Shown here in pieces: positions 46,920 through 58,510 of a DNA stretch of 64,000 nucleotides (its first letter is position 1; each line of letters opens with the position of its first letter). This DNA is from Ampelomyces quisqualis (Eukaryota; Ascomycota; Dothideomycetes; Pleosporales; Phaeosphaeriaceae). A program made the translations under genes and the position numbers. The notes under the pieces were generated by a model. That model saw nothing but the letters and a program-made list of their open reading frames with translations. It made no database searches and had not been told where the DNA came from. The stretch is taken from NCBI GenBank assembly GCA_018398575.1, contig JAGTXZ010000010.1:2728001-2792000 (forward strand). The letters are read 5' to 3'.

Positions 46920-49900
46920 ACACCAAAAGAGGATAAGAGATTTTAACAATTCTAGAGAAAATAGCTAGACAGAGAACCTATTACTGTACACACTATTGTT
47001 AATAAAATAACTGTTACTTCTACAATAATTAACACTAGGTGTCTTACTTATACTATAACCTTAACTAAGTTTATCTGCAAGAATAAGTTAGAGCGCAAGT
47101 TAATAGCTCTAAGAGAAATTATTAGGATTGCTAGAGCCTAGTCTTAGATAAAGACAGCTGTCTAGATAAGGATTAACATTAATAGGTATAAGAAGACACT
47201 ATAGGCCTATAAACTAGATAGAAACAAGAAATACAACCTAGTCTTAGGTTAACTATAGATAAACTAGCATAATGTTACTGTTGTACTAGCAAAGAAATTA
47301 ATATACATCTACTCTACTTAGACGCAAGTTAGAAGCCAGAAGAGAAAAAAACTTTTTCTACTACAAAGCATTACAGCAGCTGCGTACTTAGCCTAGCTAT
47401 AATAGGGCTAGAAGGACAAATCTATCTGCCTTTACGCCGCGTTAATAGCAGACATCTAAAAGGCCCTAAAAACTAAACCCTAAGTAGACTCTAGGTTAGT
47501 GCTCTTAGATTACCTAAAAGAGAAATACAAAACCTTTCTACGCAAGAAAGCAGACTAACTCCCTCTAGTAAGAGGACCTACTATTAATTATTCTATTAAG
47601 CTAGTAGAAAAAGATAGAAAGACTGTAGAGGTGCTGTAGGGCCTACTATACAGCATGTTAAGAGAAGAACTCCTTGTGCTCTAAAAAGAGCTTACTTCTT
47701 ACCTAGACTGTAGCTTTATACAGGTAAGCTAGTTAAGCGCCTCTGCACTAGTCCTATTTGTAAAAAAGCTAAGAAGGGGCCTGCAGTTTTGTGTAGACTA
47801 CTAGGCCCTTAACGCAATTACAAGGAAGGACTAATACCTACTCCTACTTATTTAAGAAACCTTAGCCTAGATTACTAAAGCTAAATAGTTTACTAAGGTA
47901 GATATTATCTAAGCATTCTACAAAATTAGGATTGCTAAAGAAGACAAATAGAAGACAGCCTTCTAGACGCGCTTTAGCCTCTATAAGTAGCTTGTAACAC
48001 CCTTTAGACTTGCAAACGCTCTAAGTACGTTCTAGAGATACATTAATTAGACACTAAGAAAACACTTAGACAATTTCTATTTAGCTTACATAGACAACGT
48101 GTTAATATATATAAGTAGGTTTAAGGCAGACTACAAGAAAAAGGTAAAGCTAGTAATCTAGAAACTTAGGGCAGCAGAGTTACACCTTAATGTAGGGAAA
48201 AGCAAGTTTAGCGTAAAAAAGACTAAATACCTTAGATTTATTATTAAGGCTAAGAAAGAAATAAGTATAGACCCTAAGAAAGTAGCTGCTATACGTTCCT
48301 AGAAGCCCCTAAAGACAGTTAAAGAAGTCTAGAGTTTTGTTAGCTTTGCTAACTTCTACTAACAGTTTATAAAAGACTTCTTAGAGCTAGCTACTCTACT
48401 AACTAGGCTAACTAAGAAAGGCGTAGCCTTTTACTAGAGCCCTAAACAATAGATGTCCTTTAACAAGCTAAAGAAAGCTTTTATAGTAGAACTATCCCTA
48501 GCAAACTTTAATGTAAAGCTAGAGATAGTAGTAGAATGCAACGCCTTAGAATAGTTAACTAGAGGGGTACTGTCTTAATATAGCAAGAACAGACGCCTCT
48601 AGGCTGTAGCGTACTACTTGGCAAAGAACACAGCTACAAAAGCTAACTACACTATCTATAACAAGGAGCTGTTAGCTATAGTTAAGTGCCTAGAGCAGTA
48701 GAAAACTAAACTTTAGAAAGTAAAGTATTTTACTGTGCTTACAAACTACAAAAACCTAGAATACTTTGCTACTACACAACTACTAACAGAAAGACACGTC
48801 TGCTAGGCAGGGTTCTTTAGCACATTTAATGTTAGATTCTAATACTGCCTAGGAAACGTTAATAGCAGAGCAGATGCCCTTTCTAAGAAAGAACAAGATC
48901 TTCTCTAAAGAAGAGTAAACGCGCAGGTATAGTCCTAGACCTTCTAATTGTTTACTCTTACTCTAGAAACTAAAAACAAAAAAGACTTAGTACTTGCTAC
49001 TTCCTTTGCAGCTTAACAAGGGGATTTGCTATAACAGAGAGGGGAGAAGACAGAGTAGCTTTAAAACGTGCTTGCAGATAAAGATACTGCGTTAACTACT
49101 TCTCTTGCAACTTAGCAGGGAGATGCACTACTATAGAGAGAGAAAGAAATAGAGTAGCTCTAAAACAGGCTTATAGATAAAGACGCTGCGTTAACTACTT
49201 TCTTTGCAGCTTAGCAAAGGGATACACTACAATAGAGAGAAGAAGAAACAGAGTAGCTCTAAAACGTTTTGCAGACAAAGATGCTACGTTAACTACTTCT
49301 CTTGCAGCTTAGTAGAGGGATACACTATAATAGGAGGAGGAAGAAATAGAGTAGCTCTAAAACGTGCTTATAGACAAAGATGCTACGTTAATTACTTCTC
49401 TTGCAACTTAGCAGAGAGATGCACTACTACAGAGGAAAGAAGAAACAGAGTAGCTCTAAAACGTGCTTGTAGATAAAGACGCTGCGTTAAGGAAGAGGAA
49501 CGTTACCTACAGCTAAAGTGCTAGAAAGCCTTCTATAGTAGGAGACGCTCTAGATGCTACTAAAGAAACTACAGTACTATGCAAGACTACGCCTAAGCAA
49601 AGTCCTTACACAAACAAACACTCTAAGAGACTAACAGAGCCTACTATTAAGGAATTGTAGGAACAGGCTGTCTGTATAGATAAAGCCTACTAATTAGCAG
49701 TTAACGCTGTTAGAACAGGACAGCAAAAATTTCCTCTGCATCTAAGCCTAAAAGTTTTTCTAGCAAAGTATAGCTTAGATAACTTAGGACGCCTACTCTA
49801 TAGAAAGCGCAAATAGGTACTAGAATGCGTAAACCTACAAACGCACATTATCTTAGAAGCACATAACTCCTTAATTACTAGGCACCTAGGTAAGGAAAAC

Positions 49901-51245
49901 ATATACGTAATATTAGCAAGAAACTACTTTTAGCCTAGAATATTCTTAAGTATCTAGCAGTTTGTCTAGAACTGCGCAGTGTGTAGTAAGTTAAAGCTCT
50001 AAAAGAAACTTAAACAAGAACTGCTACGCCTACTCCTGCTCCTAGTCTAGATATAGAAGAAATTATTAGTAGACTTTATTATAGGCCTTCTGCTAAGCTA
50101 CAGAATGTTACACCTTATAGTAGTTACTAACTAGCTAAGTAAAAACGTAGTGCTTGTACCTATTCTAGACCTAGAAGTCTCTACTATAGTTAAGGCATTT
50201 ATTAAACAAGTAGTTGCGTACTACTAGCTCTTAGACGCTATAGTGTCTAACAGAGGGTTATAATTTGTAAGCAAATTCTAGTCTTTACTCTGGAATAAGC
50301 TTAAGATATAAAGAAGAGTCTTAACAGTATACTACCCCTAGATAGATAGCGCTACAGAACAAATAAATAGCATAGTAGAAGCCTACTTAAGGGCTTTTGT
50401 AAACTAAGACTAGTTAAACTAGGCTACTCTATGCCTACTAGCACAAATTGCAATAGCTAGACAAAATGCAGCGTCTACAGGCGTTAGCCTATTCTTTTTC
50501 TAGCACAGGTACAACACAGACTCTATTTAGTTAGACCTAGAATAGACTGTAGAAAACTAGCACTAGTCTAGCAACAATAAAAAGGCTACTGCCAAAGCAA
50601 TAGTAACTAAGATAAAAGAAATAATAGACTACGTATAAGTAAAGATAGCAGAAGCACAACAAGAATAGGAACGCTAGGCTAATTGTTACAAACAGGAAGC
50701 TCTAAAACTCTGTGTAGAGGACAAAGTATAGCTCTAGTACAGTCGCTCTATATCTAATAAAAGACCTTTAAAAAAGCTAGATTAGAAAAACAAGAAATAC
50801 ACAGTTATAAAGGTTATCTTTCTACACGTTGTAGAGCTAAGTGTGCCCTCTAGAGTGCACCTAAGGTTCTACGTTAACTACCTCTAGCTTAATGCAGGTA
50901 ATCTGCTTCTACACTAGAAGTCTAATAACTAGCAACTAGAAGCAATAATAGAGAACAAAGATATAACTAATAATAAGTTCCTTATTAACTACATCCTTGC
51001 AGAACAGCAGAAGAAGAAAGGGCAAGGCATACAGCTGCAGTACCTTATAAAATAGGTAGGATATACAGAACTAATATAGGAACTATAAGTAAATATTGCT
51101 AACACTATAGCCTTTGCTAAATAGCTAGACAAAACTAAAATAGAACAAGACTTAAATAGGCTGTTAGTAAAGCGCTTGCCCTTTCTAACTACTAAATAAA
51201 ACACATTAAGGAAGAATAGAGGGAGAGGAGAATTACAAGTACGCA
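46920..51245 (+). pseudogene. pol: Gypsy-C pol polyprotein
   Basis: Domains in order: protease-like region about 46960-47390 (REPITVHTIVNKITVTSTII); reverse transcriptase about 47640-48330 (LQFCVDY near 47790, FTKVDII at 47888-47910, LVTPFRLANALSTF at 47992-48034, active site AYIDNVLIY at 48084-48110, where YxDD has become YIDN by a CGA-to-CAA change); RNase H about 48420-48890 (NYTIYNKELLAIVKCLEQ, SRADALSKKE); a tandem 33-residue repeat at 48996-49491; integrase about 49840-50700 (NSLITRHLGKENIYVILARN, LLVDFIIGLLLSYRM, VVAYY, later ATEQINSIVEAYLRAFVN); and a C-terminal chromodomain-like segment about 50985-51190 (ILAEQQKKKGQGIQLQYLIK then VGYTELI). A 1-base deletion in the repeat changes frame. 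Stops throughout; inactive. Confidence 0.92.
48996..49491 (+). repeat. 99 bp coding repeat between RNase H and integrase (5 units)
   Basis: The block AGATAAAGACGCTGCGTTAA and its variants recurs at 49076, 49175, 49273, 49372 and 49471. Spacing is 99 bp except one 98 bp gap (a 1-base deletion near 49267). The unit encodes 33 residues such as LADKDTALTTSLAT, stop, QGDALL, stop, REKEIE, predicted helical and charged. Units differ by transitions plus the deletion. An alternative phase is stop-free at 49204-49476 but does not match the pol frame. Confidence 0.92.
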
Positions 51246-51334
51246 TAATAAGTATAAGGACAAATAACAGCGTTATACATAGGAGAGGTTAGTAGAAAAA
51301 GGATAAACTTAGAACAAGCATAAGGAGAACCTAA

Positions 51335-53239
51335 AGCATAGGAAATAATGCAGCAGTGTACCTAGTTATATTTAGGAACAATGCCTAACACTAGAGAGTA
51401 ACTAATAGAGGGTATACAAGGATACTACAATAGACAGAGCCTAAGACTAGAAGCATTAGCAGAGAGCAGAGAGGGAAGAAGATACCTATATCTATTCTAT
51501 TAGCTAACCTGTAACTGCCCTAGCTAGTTAATAGCTAAGATATAACTAGCAGTTAACAGTCTTTAGGCTCTAGACATAAAGAACCTAAATGCTAAATAAG
51601 AGAACTAACGCGACAATCCTACCAAGCGCCTAGAATAACCTAGGAACAAAAAGAGAAGAGTCTAAAAGCTTAGCGTTAACAGATTAATAGCTAAAAAATG
51701 CAAAAGAAAGAGCCTAGATTAACTCTAGATATTTAGCTACTTAAGCTAGGCAACAGCTAGTTAAGACACAGCGTAGCACAAATCTTTAGAGGGCCTAGAA
51801 AAACCTAAGGAAGGGGCATAAGATTCTAGTATTAGGACTGCGCTAGACTACAAAGGCTAGCAAGAATGTTAGCGTACGCAAGAGAGGTATAGCTATAAGA
51901 ACCTATAAGCCTAAGACGTAGAGCGCAACATCTATTCTAATGCATAAGCAGTATTAAGAAATACAAGACTAGTTTTACAAGGTCTAGACTTAGCAATAGG
52001 ATAAAGGCAGAGACTATAACAAAAAGTCTATTACTATAGAAATTGCCTATAAGCGCTACACAAAAACTACAACAAGGCTACTACATACTAGAGCCTACCT
52101 CTCTACTGTTAGAGAGCGCAATAGTTGCTATTGCTAAACAATTAGTCTTAGCCTGCACCTCTGCGTTATACGTAGGCTTCTTGTAGATATTAGACTCTAT
52201 TACATTAAGGTAACAGAGCAGCCTGTTAGTAGTGCAGAGGGCGTTACTAACGTAAAAAACCTAGAAGCCTACGCTAGAGATCTGCATGTTATACTCTTTA
52301 GCCTAATTAAATGTTAGTAGAATATACAGAAATGCTGCAAGAGAACAAACCTTAGCAGAGGAGAAATAAATTAAGAATAACTTACATTAGTGTAAAGCTG
52401 CTGCACGCTAGCGCTAACATTATTAAGCTTACAGATAATAGTATCCTGCTTAACAAGGAGCTGCTAGAAGAGCTAGTAGATGTCTACTAAGACATTAACC
52501 TTGTTAACCTTGCGCGTTAGACCCTAGTAGCTAGACTTGTTGCTACTGCAAGACTTTGCCTAAGCAGCCTTAAGCTTGTTAACAAAGTTAAATTAGAGAC
52601 TAGTAATTGTATGCTGCGTTAACAGCTGCTTAACTTTAGGATTACAAGCAAGCGCGTTACAAAGCAAGATAACTACAATCTTAAAGTAATTGTTAATCTA
52701 GAAAGCTATTAGAATTAACCTAAGAAGTAAGAGAATATAGTAGTTAACTTACAGGCCTACACGCAATATAAGCGTCTTTGCACTAAAAGTAGGTACTCTT
52801 ACTATAAGTAATCTTGCACTTAGACTTATTACCCTTAAGCTAAGCAATAGCGCAGCTTAAATAACATAGTAGGTTAAGCTTAGCTTTAATAATAATGTCT
52901 AGTCTGTCCTATTACTAGTTAGTAACATGCCTAGACCTAGCTTAGCGCCTTAGATGTAAAACTTACAATAGAGGAGTTAGCAGCACAATGCTTAGCTAGA
53001 GAACTACAAAAAGTGCGTAGGCTTAGCATCTTTACAGATAATAGCACAGGCAAAGAAGATACGTAGGCTAACAAGAAGAGTAACGCGCAAGTAATGTATA
53101 CAGAAGGCAAGGCTAATACAGTATGTAGTACTACTTAAAAAGAGAAGTAAAAGTGCAAAATAACAGATCTAAGTAGAGTAATTTTTGTTTTAATGTTTGC
53201 GCAGGTCTAAGCGCGCCTAGCGCTAGAGCAGAGAGATTA
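51335..53239 (+). pseudogene. Extra frame after Gypsy-C pol, unknown function
   Basis: About 630 codons in a single plus-strand frame read through TAA/TAG, from an ATG near 51348 (MQQCT) to the right LTR. Readable segments: GYYNRQSLRLEALAESREGR near 51420-51480, KNTRLVLQGLDLAIG-like text near 51960-52000, LVEYTEMLQENK near 52310-52345, NKLRITYISVKLLHASANII near 52365-52425, LLNKELLEELVDVYQDINLV near 52450-52505, LKLVNKVKLETSNCML near 52570-52615, TIEELAAQCLARELQKVRRL near 52970-53025. Predominantly helical, Gln/Leu/Arg-rich; no membrane segment or envelope-like feature is seen. The position suggests an element-specific third protein. Gypsy-B has an antisense frame in the equivalent place; Gypsy-A is truncated before it. 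Family not recognised. Confidence 0.55.
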
Positions 53240-53497
53240 TGTAACAGGCTGCTACCTAGTTAGTTCTTAGTTACAGAAAAACCTTGGCTTACTAAACTAG
53301 AACACTAAAAAGGTTCTGAACCAGAACGCTAAAAATCCTCTAGGCTAGAACACTAAAAACAGTTCCAGACTAGGGCGCCTAAACCTCCTAGTCTAGACTG
53401 CCTTAGGACTATAAAAACCTTCTAGGTAGCAATTAGGATAGGTTACAAATTCACGTCTTTATTTCCTAGTATCTACTCTTAGGGTCTGCCCCTTACA
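53240..53497 (+). repeat. Gypsy-C right LTR
   Basis: 258 bp, TGTAACAGGCTGCTACC...CCCCTTACA, same length as the left LTR. Most differences are C in the left LTR against T here or G against A, with a few in the other direction (for example TTCTGGAC against TTCCAGAC). Confidence 0.95.
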
Positions 53498-53502
53498 GTT
53501 AG
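53498..53502. repeat. Right target-site duplication of Gypsy-C
   Basis: GTTAG, identical to 45368-45372. Confidence 0.95.
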
Positions 53503-56500
53503 CAGCCTGTCCTTAACTGTACCTAACTGTAGTTTAAGTCTAAGGCAATCTCTTTAATAGCGCTGTTACTTAGTTTAGGTTTTGCTGCAAATCTACACTA
53601 TTCTTACACTTTAAATTAATTTTGCGTTACGTCTACGTATATACTTCTTTTGCAATACTTTTTGTATTCTTATGCTTCTAGGACTAGGCTACGCATCTAC
53701 TTAAGCGTTTTTTATTCTATAGCTTTGCACAGTAGTGTACTGTACTCTGCAGTTCTACTACTTAATTTACCTAATTTACACTAGCCTCTTAAGCTTTATA
53801 GGAATTTCCTTGTTACAATCTTACTTAATCTCTTCTTCTTCTGTTGTTACACCTTGTAGACTACTGCGCAACAATATCTTTATGTTCTACTTCTTTAGAA
53901 CTTTTGTTTCTAGATTGCTTTCTAGGTTGTACAGAATAATGCCCTTGTATACGTCTGCTAGCTAGCCTAGTTAATATACTCTAAACATAAATTAGTCTTA
54001 GGTACCCTATTTGTCTTAAGGCTCTATAATTATAACTTTATTCGCCTTAATTAGCGTAATAGCTTCTGCAAACGCTAATAACGCTACTAAAATAAATGTT
54101 AAGTCTAGGTCCTTCTATTTTGCTAACACAGCGTCTATTTTAGACTTTAGCATTCCTCCTCTTAGTAGAAAAACTACATCTTTACCAAATTTTTTTTAAA
54201 GCTCTATCTAGAGCACTAGTTGCACACATAGTTTGTATAAGCTAATAAGGATTTTGGCCTAAACGTTGCGTAGTACTATTTAATTATCTGCTAGGCCCCT
54301 CTAATTAGGATTAGGTCTAGTTTTAACATAGGTTCTCTTAGCCTCTAGCTTAATTGCCTTGTACTTTGCACTATATGCAAGTAGTAAGTTAAGGTTATTA
54401 GTAAACATTTCTTTGTCTAGCTACTAGAAGTGCTGTTAGATATACGTTAATGTAAACTACTTAGTTTTCTTACTTCCTTTACTTTTAAACAGCGCAGCCT
54501 TAAGCTAGGCTAGCATTAGAAATGTTTTAATACTTTGCATCTTAGCGCAGTTAAATATGCATACACTTTTAGCTTTTGCGCTGTTTAGCTCTTCTTATTA
54601 TAGCACTATCTTGCATCTTATTGTTGTGTTAGCTATAAGCAATTAGAAGTTATCTGTTTAGTATAGCTAGTAGAACGTTAGGAAGTTACCCTTAATACCT
54701 AAAATCTTCTAGCCCTATAGGTCTTGCGTAACTAGAGTTTAACGCAGTATAAACCTTGCTGCAATCTTCTCTCCTAACGCTATAAGCGCTATGTACTTAG
54801 GAGAATTAAGCACGTTTTTAACTTCTTCTTGTACCTTAGATAAGCAGGTGTCCTAGCCCTTTGCTATAACTAGGCCTAATATCTTTCTTATCTCTCTTAT
54901 ATCTATAATTTTCTTAATGCTTGCGTACACAAAGTTAGCAGCAGTAAACAGTTTAGAACTATCTATGTTATCCTTCTTGCCTGTAAGACAGTGCTTGTTT
55001 AAGAAGTTCTTATTGTCTTGCAGTCTGCTAAGCGCTAGAGAGATAAAAATAAGTATCTTGTAGAAACCCTTCTCTATTAGTGTACCTAAGAGGGCCTAGG
55101 CCTTCTACTAATCACTATAGTTCTTAACTTAAATAGTCTTGTACAAGTTACCTATAATAGTATTCTTAGATTTACAGTTATAGAACTTGTTAAAGATAAT
55201 ACGTCTCTATATTACTACGTAGCTAAGAATATTAAAGGCGTCTATTATGCTTACTTTGCTACCTCTTAATAATATTTTGCGTGTAGTTATAAGTCTTATA
55301 GTTTAGTATTTATTAAGCACGCGTTTTACTAATATTGTGTAGCTGCATACAATTATAAATTAGCTAGCAGATAGTGCTAAACAGTACACAGTTGCACTTA
55401 GGTAGACTTTTAGCATATAGCGTTCTTAGATGTACTACAAAACTATCTCTATATACTTCTTACTATCCTTTGTAAATTTGCGCAGTAGAACGTTTTAGTT
55501 AAACGCTGCAAAGTGCTGTTTAACTTGCAGATTAATCCTTATCTCTATTTCTTTATCTACTATTAGTGTGCTTATGCCTTGTAAGAGAGTATTATCTATA
55601 AAGTAGATAGAGAGCGCAAAAGAGTCTTTTAGGTCGCACTATTTAGATTTGCAGAGGCCTATAGTAATAATTTTAGCCTTCTATGCAGCTAGTGCGCAGC
55701 TCTATCTACTTACTATAGATGCTGCTAACTATAGCTCTTTTAGCATTAAAGAGTTTTTTTTGCATGCATATAAGAATGTCTGTTAGTCTATTATAGGGCA
55801 CTGTTCTTAACTGTTATCTTTAGCTCTATGTTAACTAGTTTTATTCTTTAATTAGTCCTCTTATACTTTAGTCTAGTTCTTAAAGTGCGCATGCCCTATA
55901 ATTATTATAAGTATAGCTAATCTTATTTTTCTTATACCTATTATGTTTCTAAATATGCTGCTATTGTCTAAAGATAGCTCTTTTTTATAAAGTATGTAGG
56001 CCTCTGTTAGTTAGTATACTATAAATAGAACTGTTAGTCTCTATAATAAATATAGTATTATAGGCGCGTTATCCTTAAAGTCTTCTAGTAGGAATCTAAA
56101 GAAGTTAGCTGCTTCCTGCTATTTGTCCTCTTGGCAGTGTTCTATTGCTACTCTAATTTAAGCTTGCAGTTTATCTACTATTCTGTCTTACGTATTAGTT
56201 GCGTAGATTATAGTTACAGGCTCTCTATAGTGCACTTACCTTGCGTTTAGTAGAGCTTAGAGCTACAGCCTTTCTTCTAACGCAAGTTGTTTTGCTAACT
56301 AAAGCTCTTTATCCTTATTCTTATTACCTTTATTACACTTTTCTTATTCTTCTTTACTGCTAGAGTAGGCATCTTCCTCTAGCAACCTCTATTGTTTTTT
56401 TATAGTACTTTTGTGTTTCTATTTAGGTGTAGTAATTAGCGTAGATATTGTGTTATTTTGTGTTCGCGCAGTATCTTTATCTCTGCTTCCTTCTACTTTC

Positions 56501-57752
56501 TTTATAGTGCTGTTGTTCTGCTCCTCTAGGCGCTTAATTTTAGTAGTTAAGGTTTTAATGCGTATATTTAGGCTGTTATCCTTCTTCTTCTTGCCTCTAC
56601 TTTATCTGTTAAAGCGTTTGCTACTATTTGCTTTAAGTCCTATTAATAGTTTGTAGGCTAGGTCTGCTAGCGCTCTTGTTGTCTTTTGTTATTTACAGTT
56701 GTTGTCTTTAGTGTTGTTATTAAGCTCTAAGCAGAGGCGCCTTTGCCTCTTGTCTCTAGTAGCACCTACTAAGTTTATAATGTTGCTGTTGCTACCTAAA
56801 GTAAAGTACACTATATTATGTAGTTAGCTATTGTTATTTGTATACTGTTCTAGGTTGTATTACTACTAGGCTTAACTTTGTCTTATACTAGAGTCTAGCA
56901 TTTAATTGTAACGCTCTTAAGGCTTTTTATCTTAACGTGTAAGTTAACAGTTACAGCTAGATTATTATTATTAGTAATTAGGCGCAGCGCCAACGCGTTA
57001 AATATCTTTAAAGTCCTAACTATATACTAGTCTATAAATTTTAGTTACAACAGGTGTTTAACAAGTGCACTGTATTTAAGATATTATAGCTTTATCTTAA
57101 AGTTGCTGTCTTTAAGCTACTATTAACGTGCAGCTGTTATTAGCCTTAAAAGTAGAAAGGTCTAGGCAGTTTAACAATGTACGCTATCTATAATATAAAC
57201 ATTAACATTATTAAGTAACAGTTTAGTTATTATTGTAGTAAGGCCTATTAGCTAGGTTACTAAAGCAGTAGAAGAACTTAAGACTACTAATGCTAACTGC
57301 GTGCGTTCTAGTTCTAAGTTTGCAAGCGTTAGCTATCTTTCTGTATGTTTAGCTTTAACTTTGTTGCTGTAGTCTTAAATTTCTAAGATTATCTTCTTCT
57401 ATATAGCGCTAGCTGTTGCCTTGTAGAATTCCCTTAGTATACTACTATTAGTTAGTTAAGAGCATGCAGTATACTTAAGCTATTTATTTGTTATTAGGCC
57501 GCGCATTATCTTTAGGTAGTTAGCCTACAAGTATACCTGTTTAATTTTGTTATATGTGTTCTTATGCTAGATAAAATCTGTTATCTCTTTAACCTATATG
57601 CGCTAGTCTGCTATATTAATATTATAGCCTATTCTTACAATTACCTGCAATATATTATTAGTAGTTGTTATCTTTGCATTGCTTATATACTATTTATTTA
57701 ATTAAGGTAGCTACTACTTATACTTATTGTTGCGATTCTATAACGCGCGTAT
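53503..57752 (-). pseudogene. ORF-X, copy 3 (end interrupted by Gypsy-C)
   Basis: Colinear with ORF-X of copy 1 from its 3' region (11117) to its start. The proposed start codon reads ATA at 57752-57750 instead of ATG, a TG-to-TA change. The lysine-rich patch is opposite 56430-56630. The last codons, if they extend that far, lie beyond Gypsy-C at 45138-45372. Function unknown. Confidence 0.5.
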
Positions 57753-58510
57753 TATACAATATGTTACGCGTAACAGTTTAGAATAGTGCAGGTAGGTACA
57801 AGGATAGTAGAATAGCTACAGCTTAGTTAGCGTATATAGGTGTGCTTGTGTTATATGCTTACTTGTAATAGTGTTGTAATATACAGCGTAGTGTAGTAAA
57901 CGTAACGTAGAAAATTACATATATTTATGTTACAGTACTATTGTTGTTATTGTATAGTTATAGTGCGTTTGTAGTAGCAACACAGCATTATATAGTTATA
58001 GTAGTAGGTTAAATTATAGGTGCAGGTAAAAGTAAGCAGAGTTTTGTCCTAGCATTATATAGCCTTTTACCTAGCGCTAACGCGTTATATTATGTCTTTA
58101 AGGTAGGTAAAAGTATATTCTAAGAGAGCACCTCTTACTGCGTGTTATTCTTAGTGCAGCACTATATAGTACTGTATAGCACTATATAGCACTAAGTAAA
58201 ATTCTTACTTTCTAGTTTTTTACATTATAGTATAGGCAACTTACCTCTTGTATATTATAGTAGTAGCACTCTTTTTAGTCTAGCAAGTAAACTTAGCTAA
58301 ACCTACTAGTACTATTGTAGTAGACAGGTCTACTATATAGTACTATAGGACACTATATAGTACTAAGTAAAATTCTTACCTTCTATGTTTTTGCATTATA
58401 ATATAAGTAACTTACCTCTTGTATATTATATTAGTAGCACTCTCTTTAGTCTAGCAGGCAAACTTAGCTAAACCTACTAGTGCTATTATAGTAGACAGGT
58501 TACGCAATAA
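57753..58510. repeat. Spacer with duplicated 171 bp segment, copy 3
   Basis: Same arrangement as 15370-16130: two tandem units starting near 58189 and 58359, each ending AGTAGACAGGT. No frame. Confidence 0.7.

Larger units (their letters stand above)
45373..53497 (+). mobile_element. Gypsy-C: complete Ty3/gypsy chromodomain retrotransposon
   Basis: An 8125 bp element with two 258 bp LTRs, a perfect GTTAG target duplication, gag, pol and an additional frame after pol. It is inserted in the left part of copy 3 of the 16.5 kb unit, so it is younger than that copy. It is related to Gypsy-A in gag and pol. RIP has broken all frames, but its composition is less AT-rich than the rest of the window, and the LTRs keep several unmutated TGG, TGA, CCA and CCG sites. 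Confidence 0.95.

Noticed and set aside
46474..46949. Two minus-strand open frames
   Set aside because: Shadows of Gypsy-C gag; the plus strand carries the zinc knuckle and gag blocks.
49204..49476. Plus-strand 90-codon open frame
   Set aside because: A non-coding phase of the 99 bp repeat; the pol frame runs in another phase on both sides of the 1-base deletion.
50989..51246. Minus-strand open frame with signal-peptide-like text
   Set aside because: Antisense of the chromodomain-like end of Gypsy-C pol.
53735..53965. Plus-strand open frame
   Set aside because: Opposite the 3' part of ORF-X in copy 3 and not open in copy 1.
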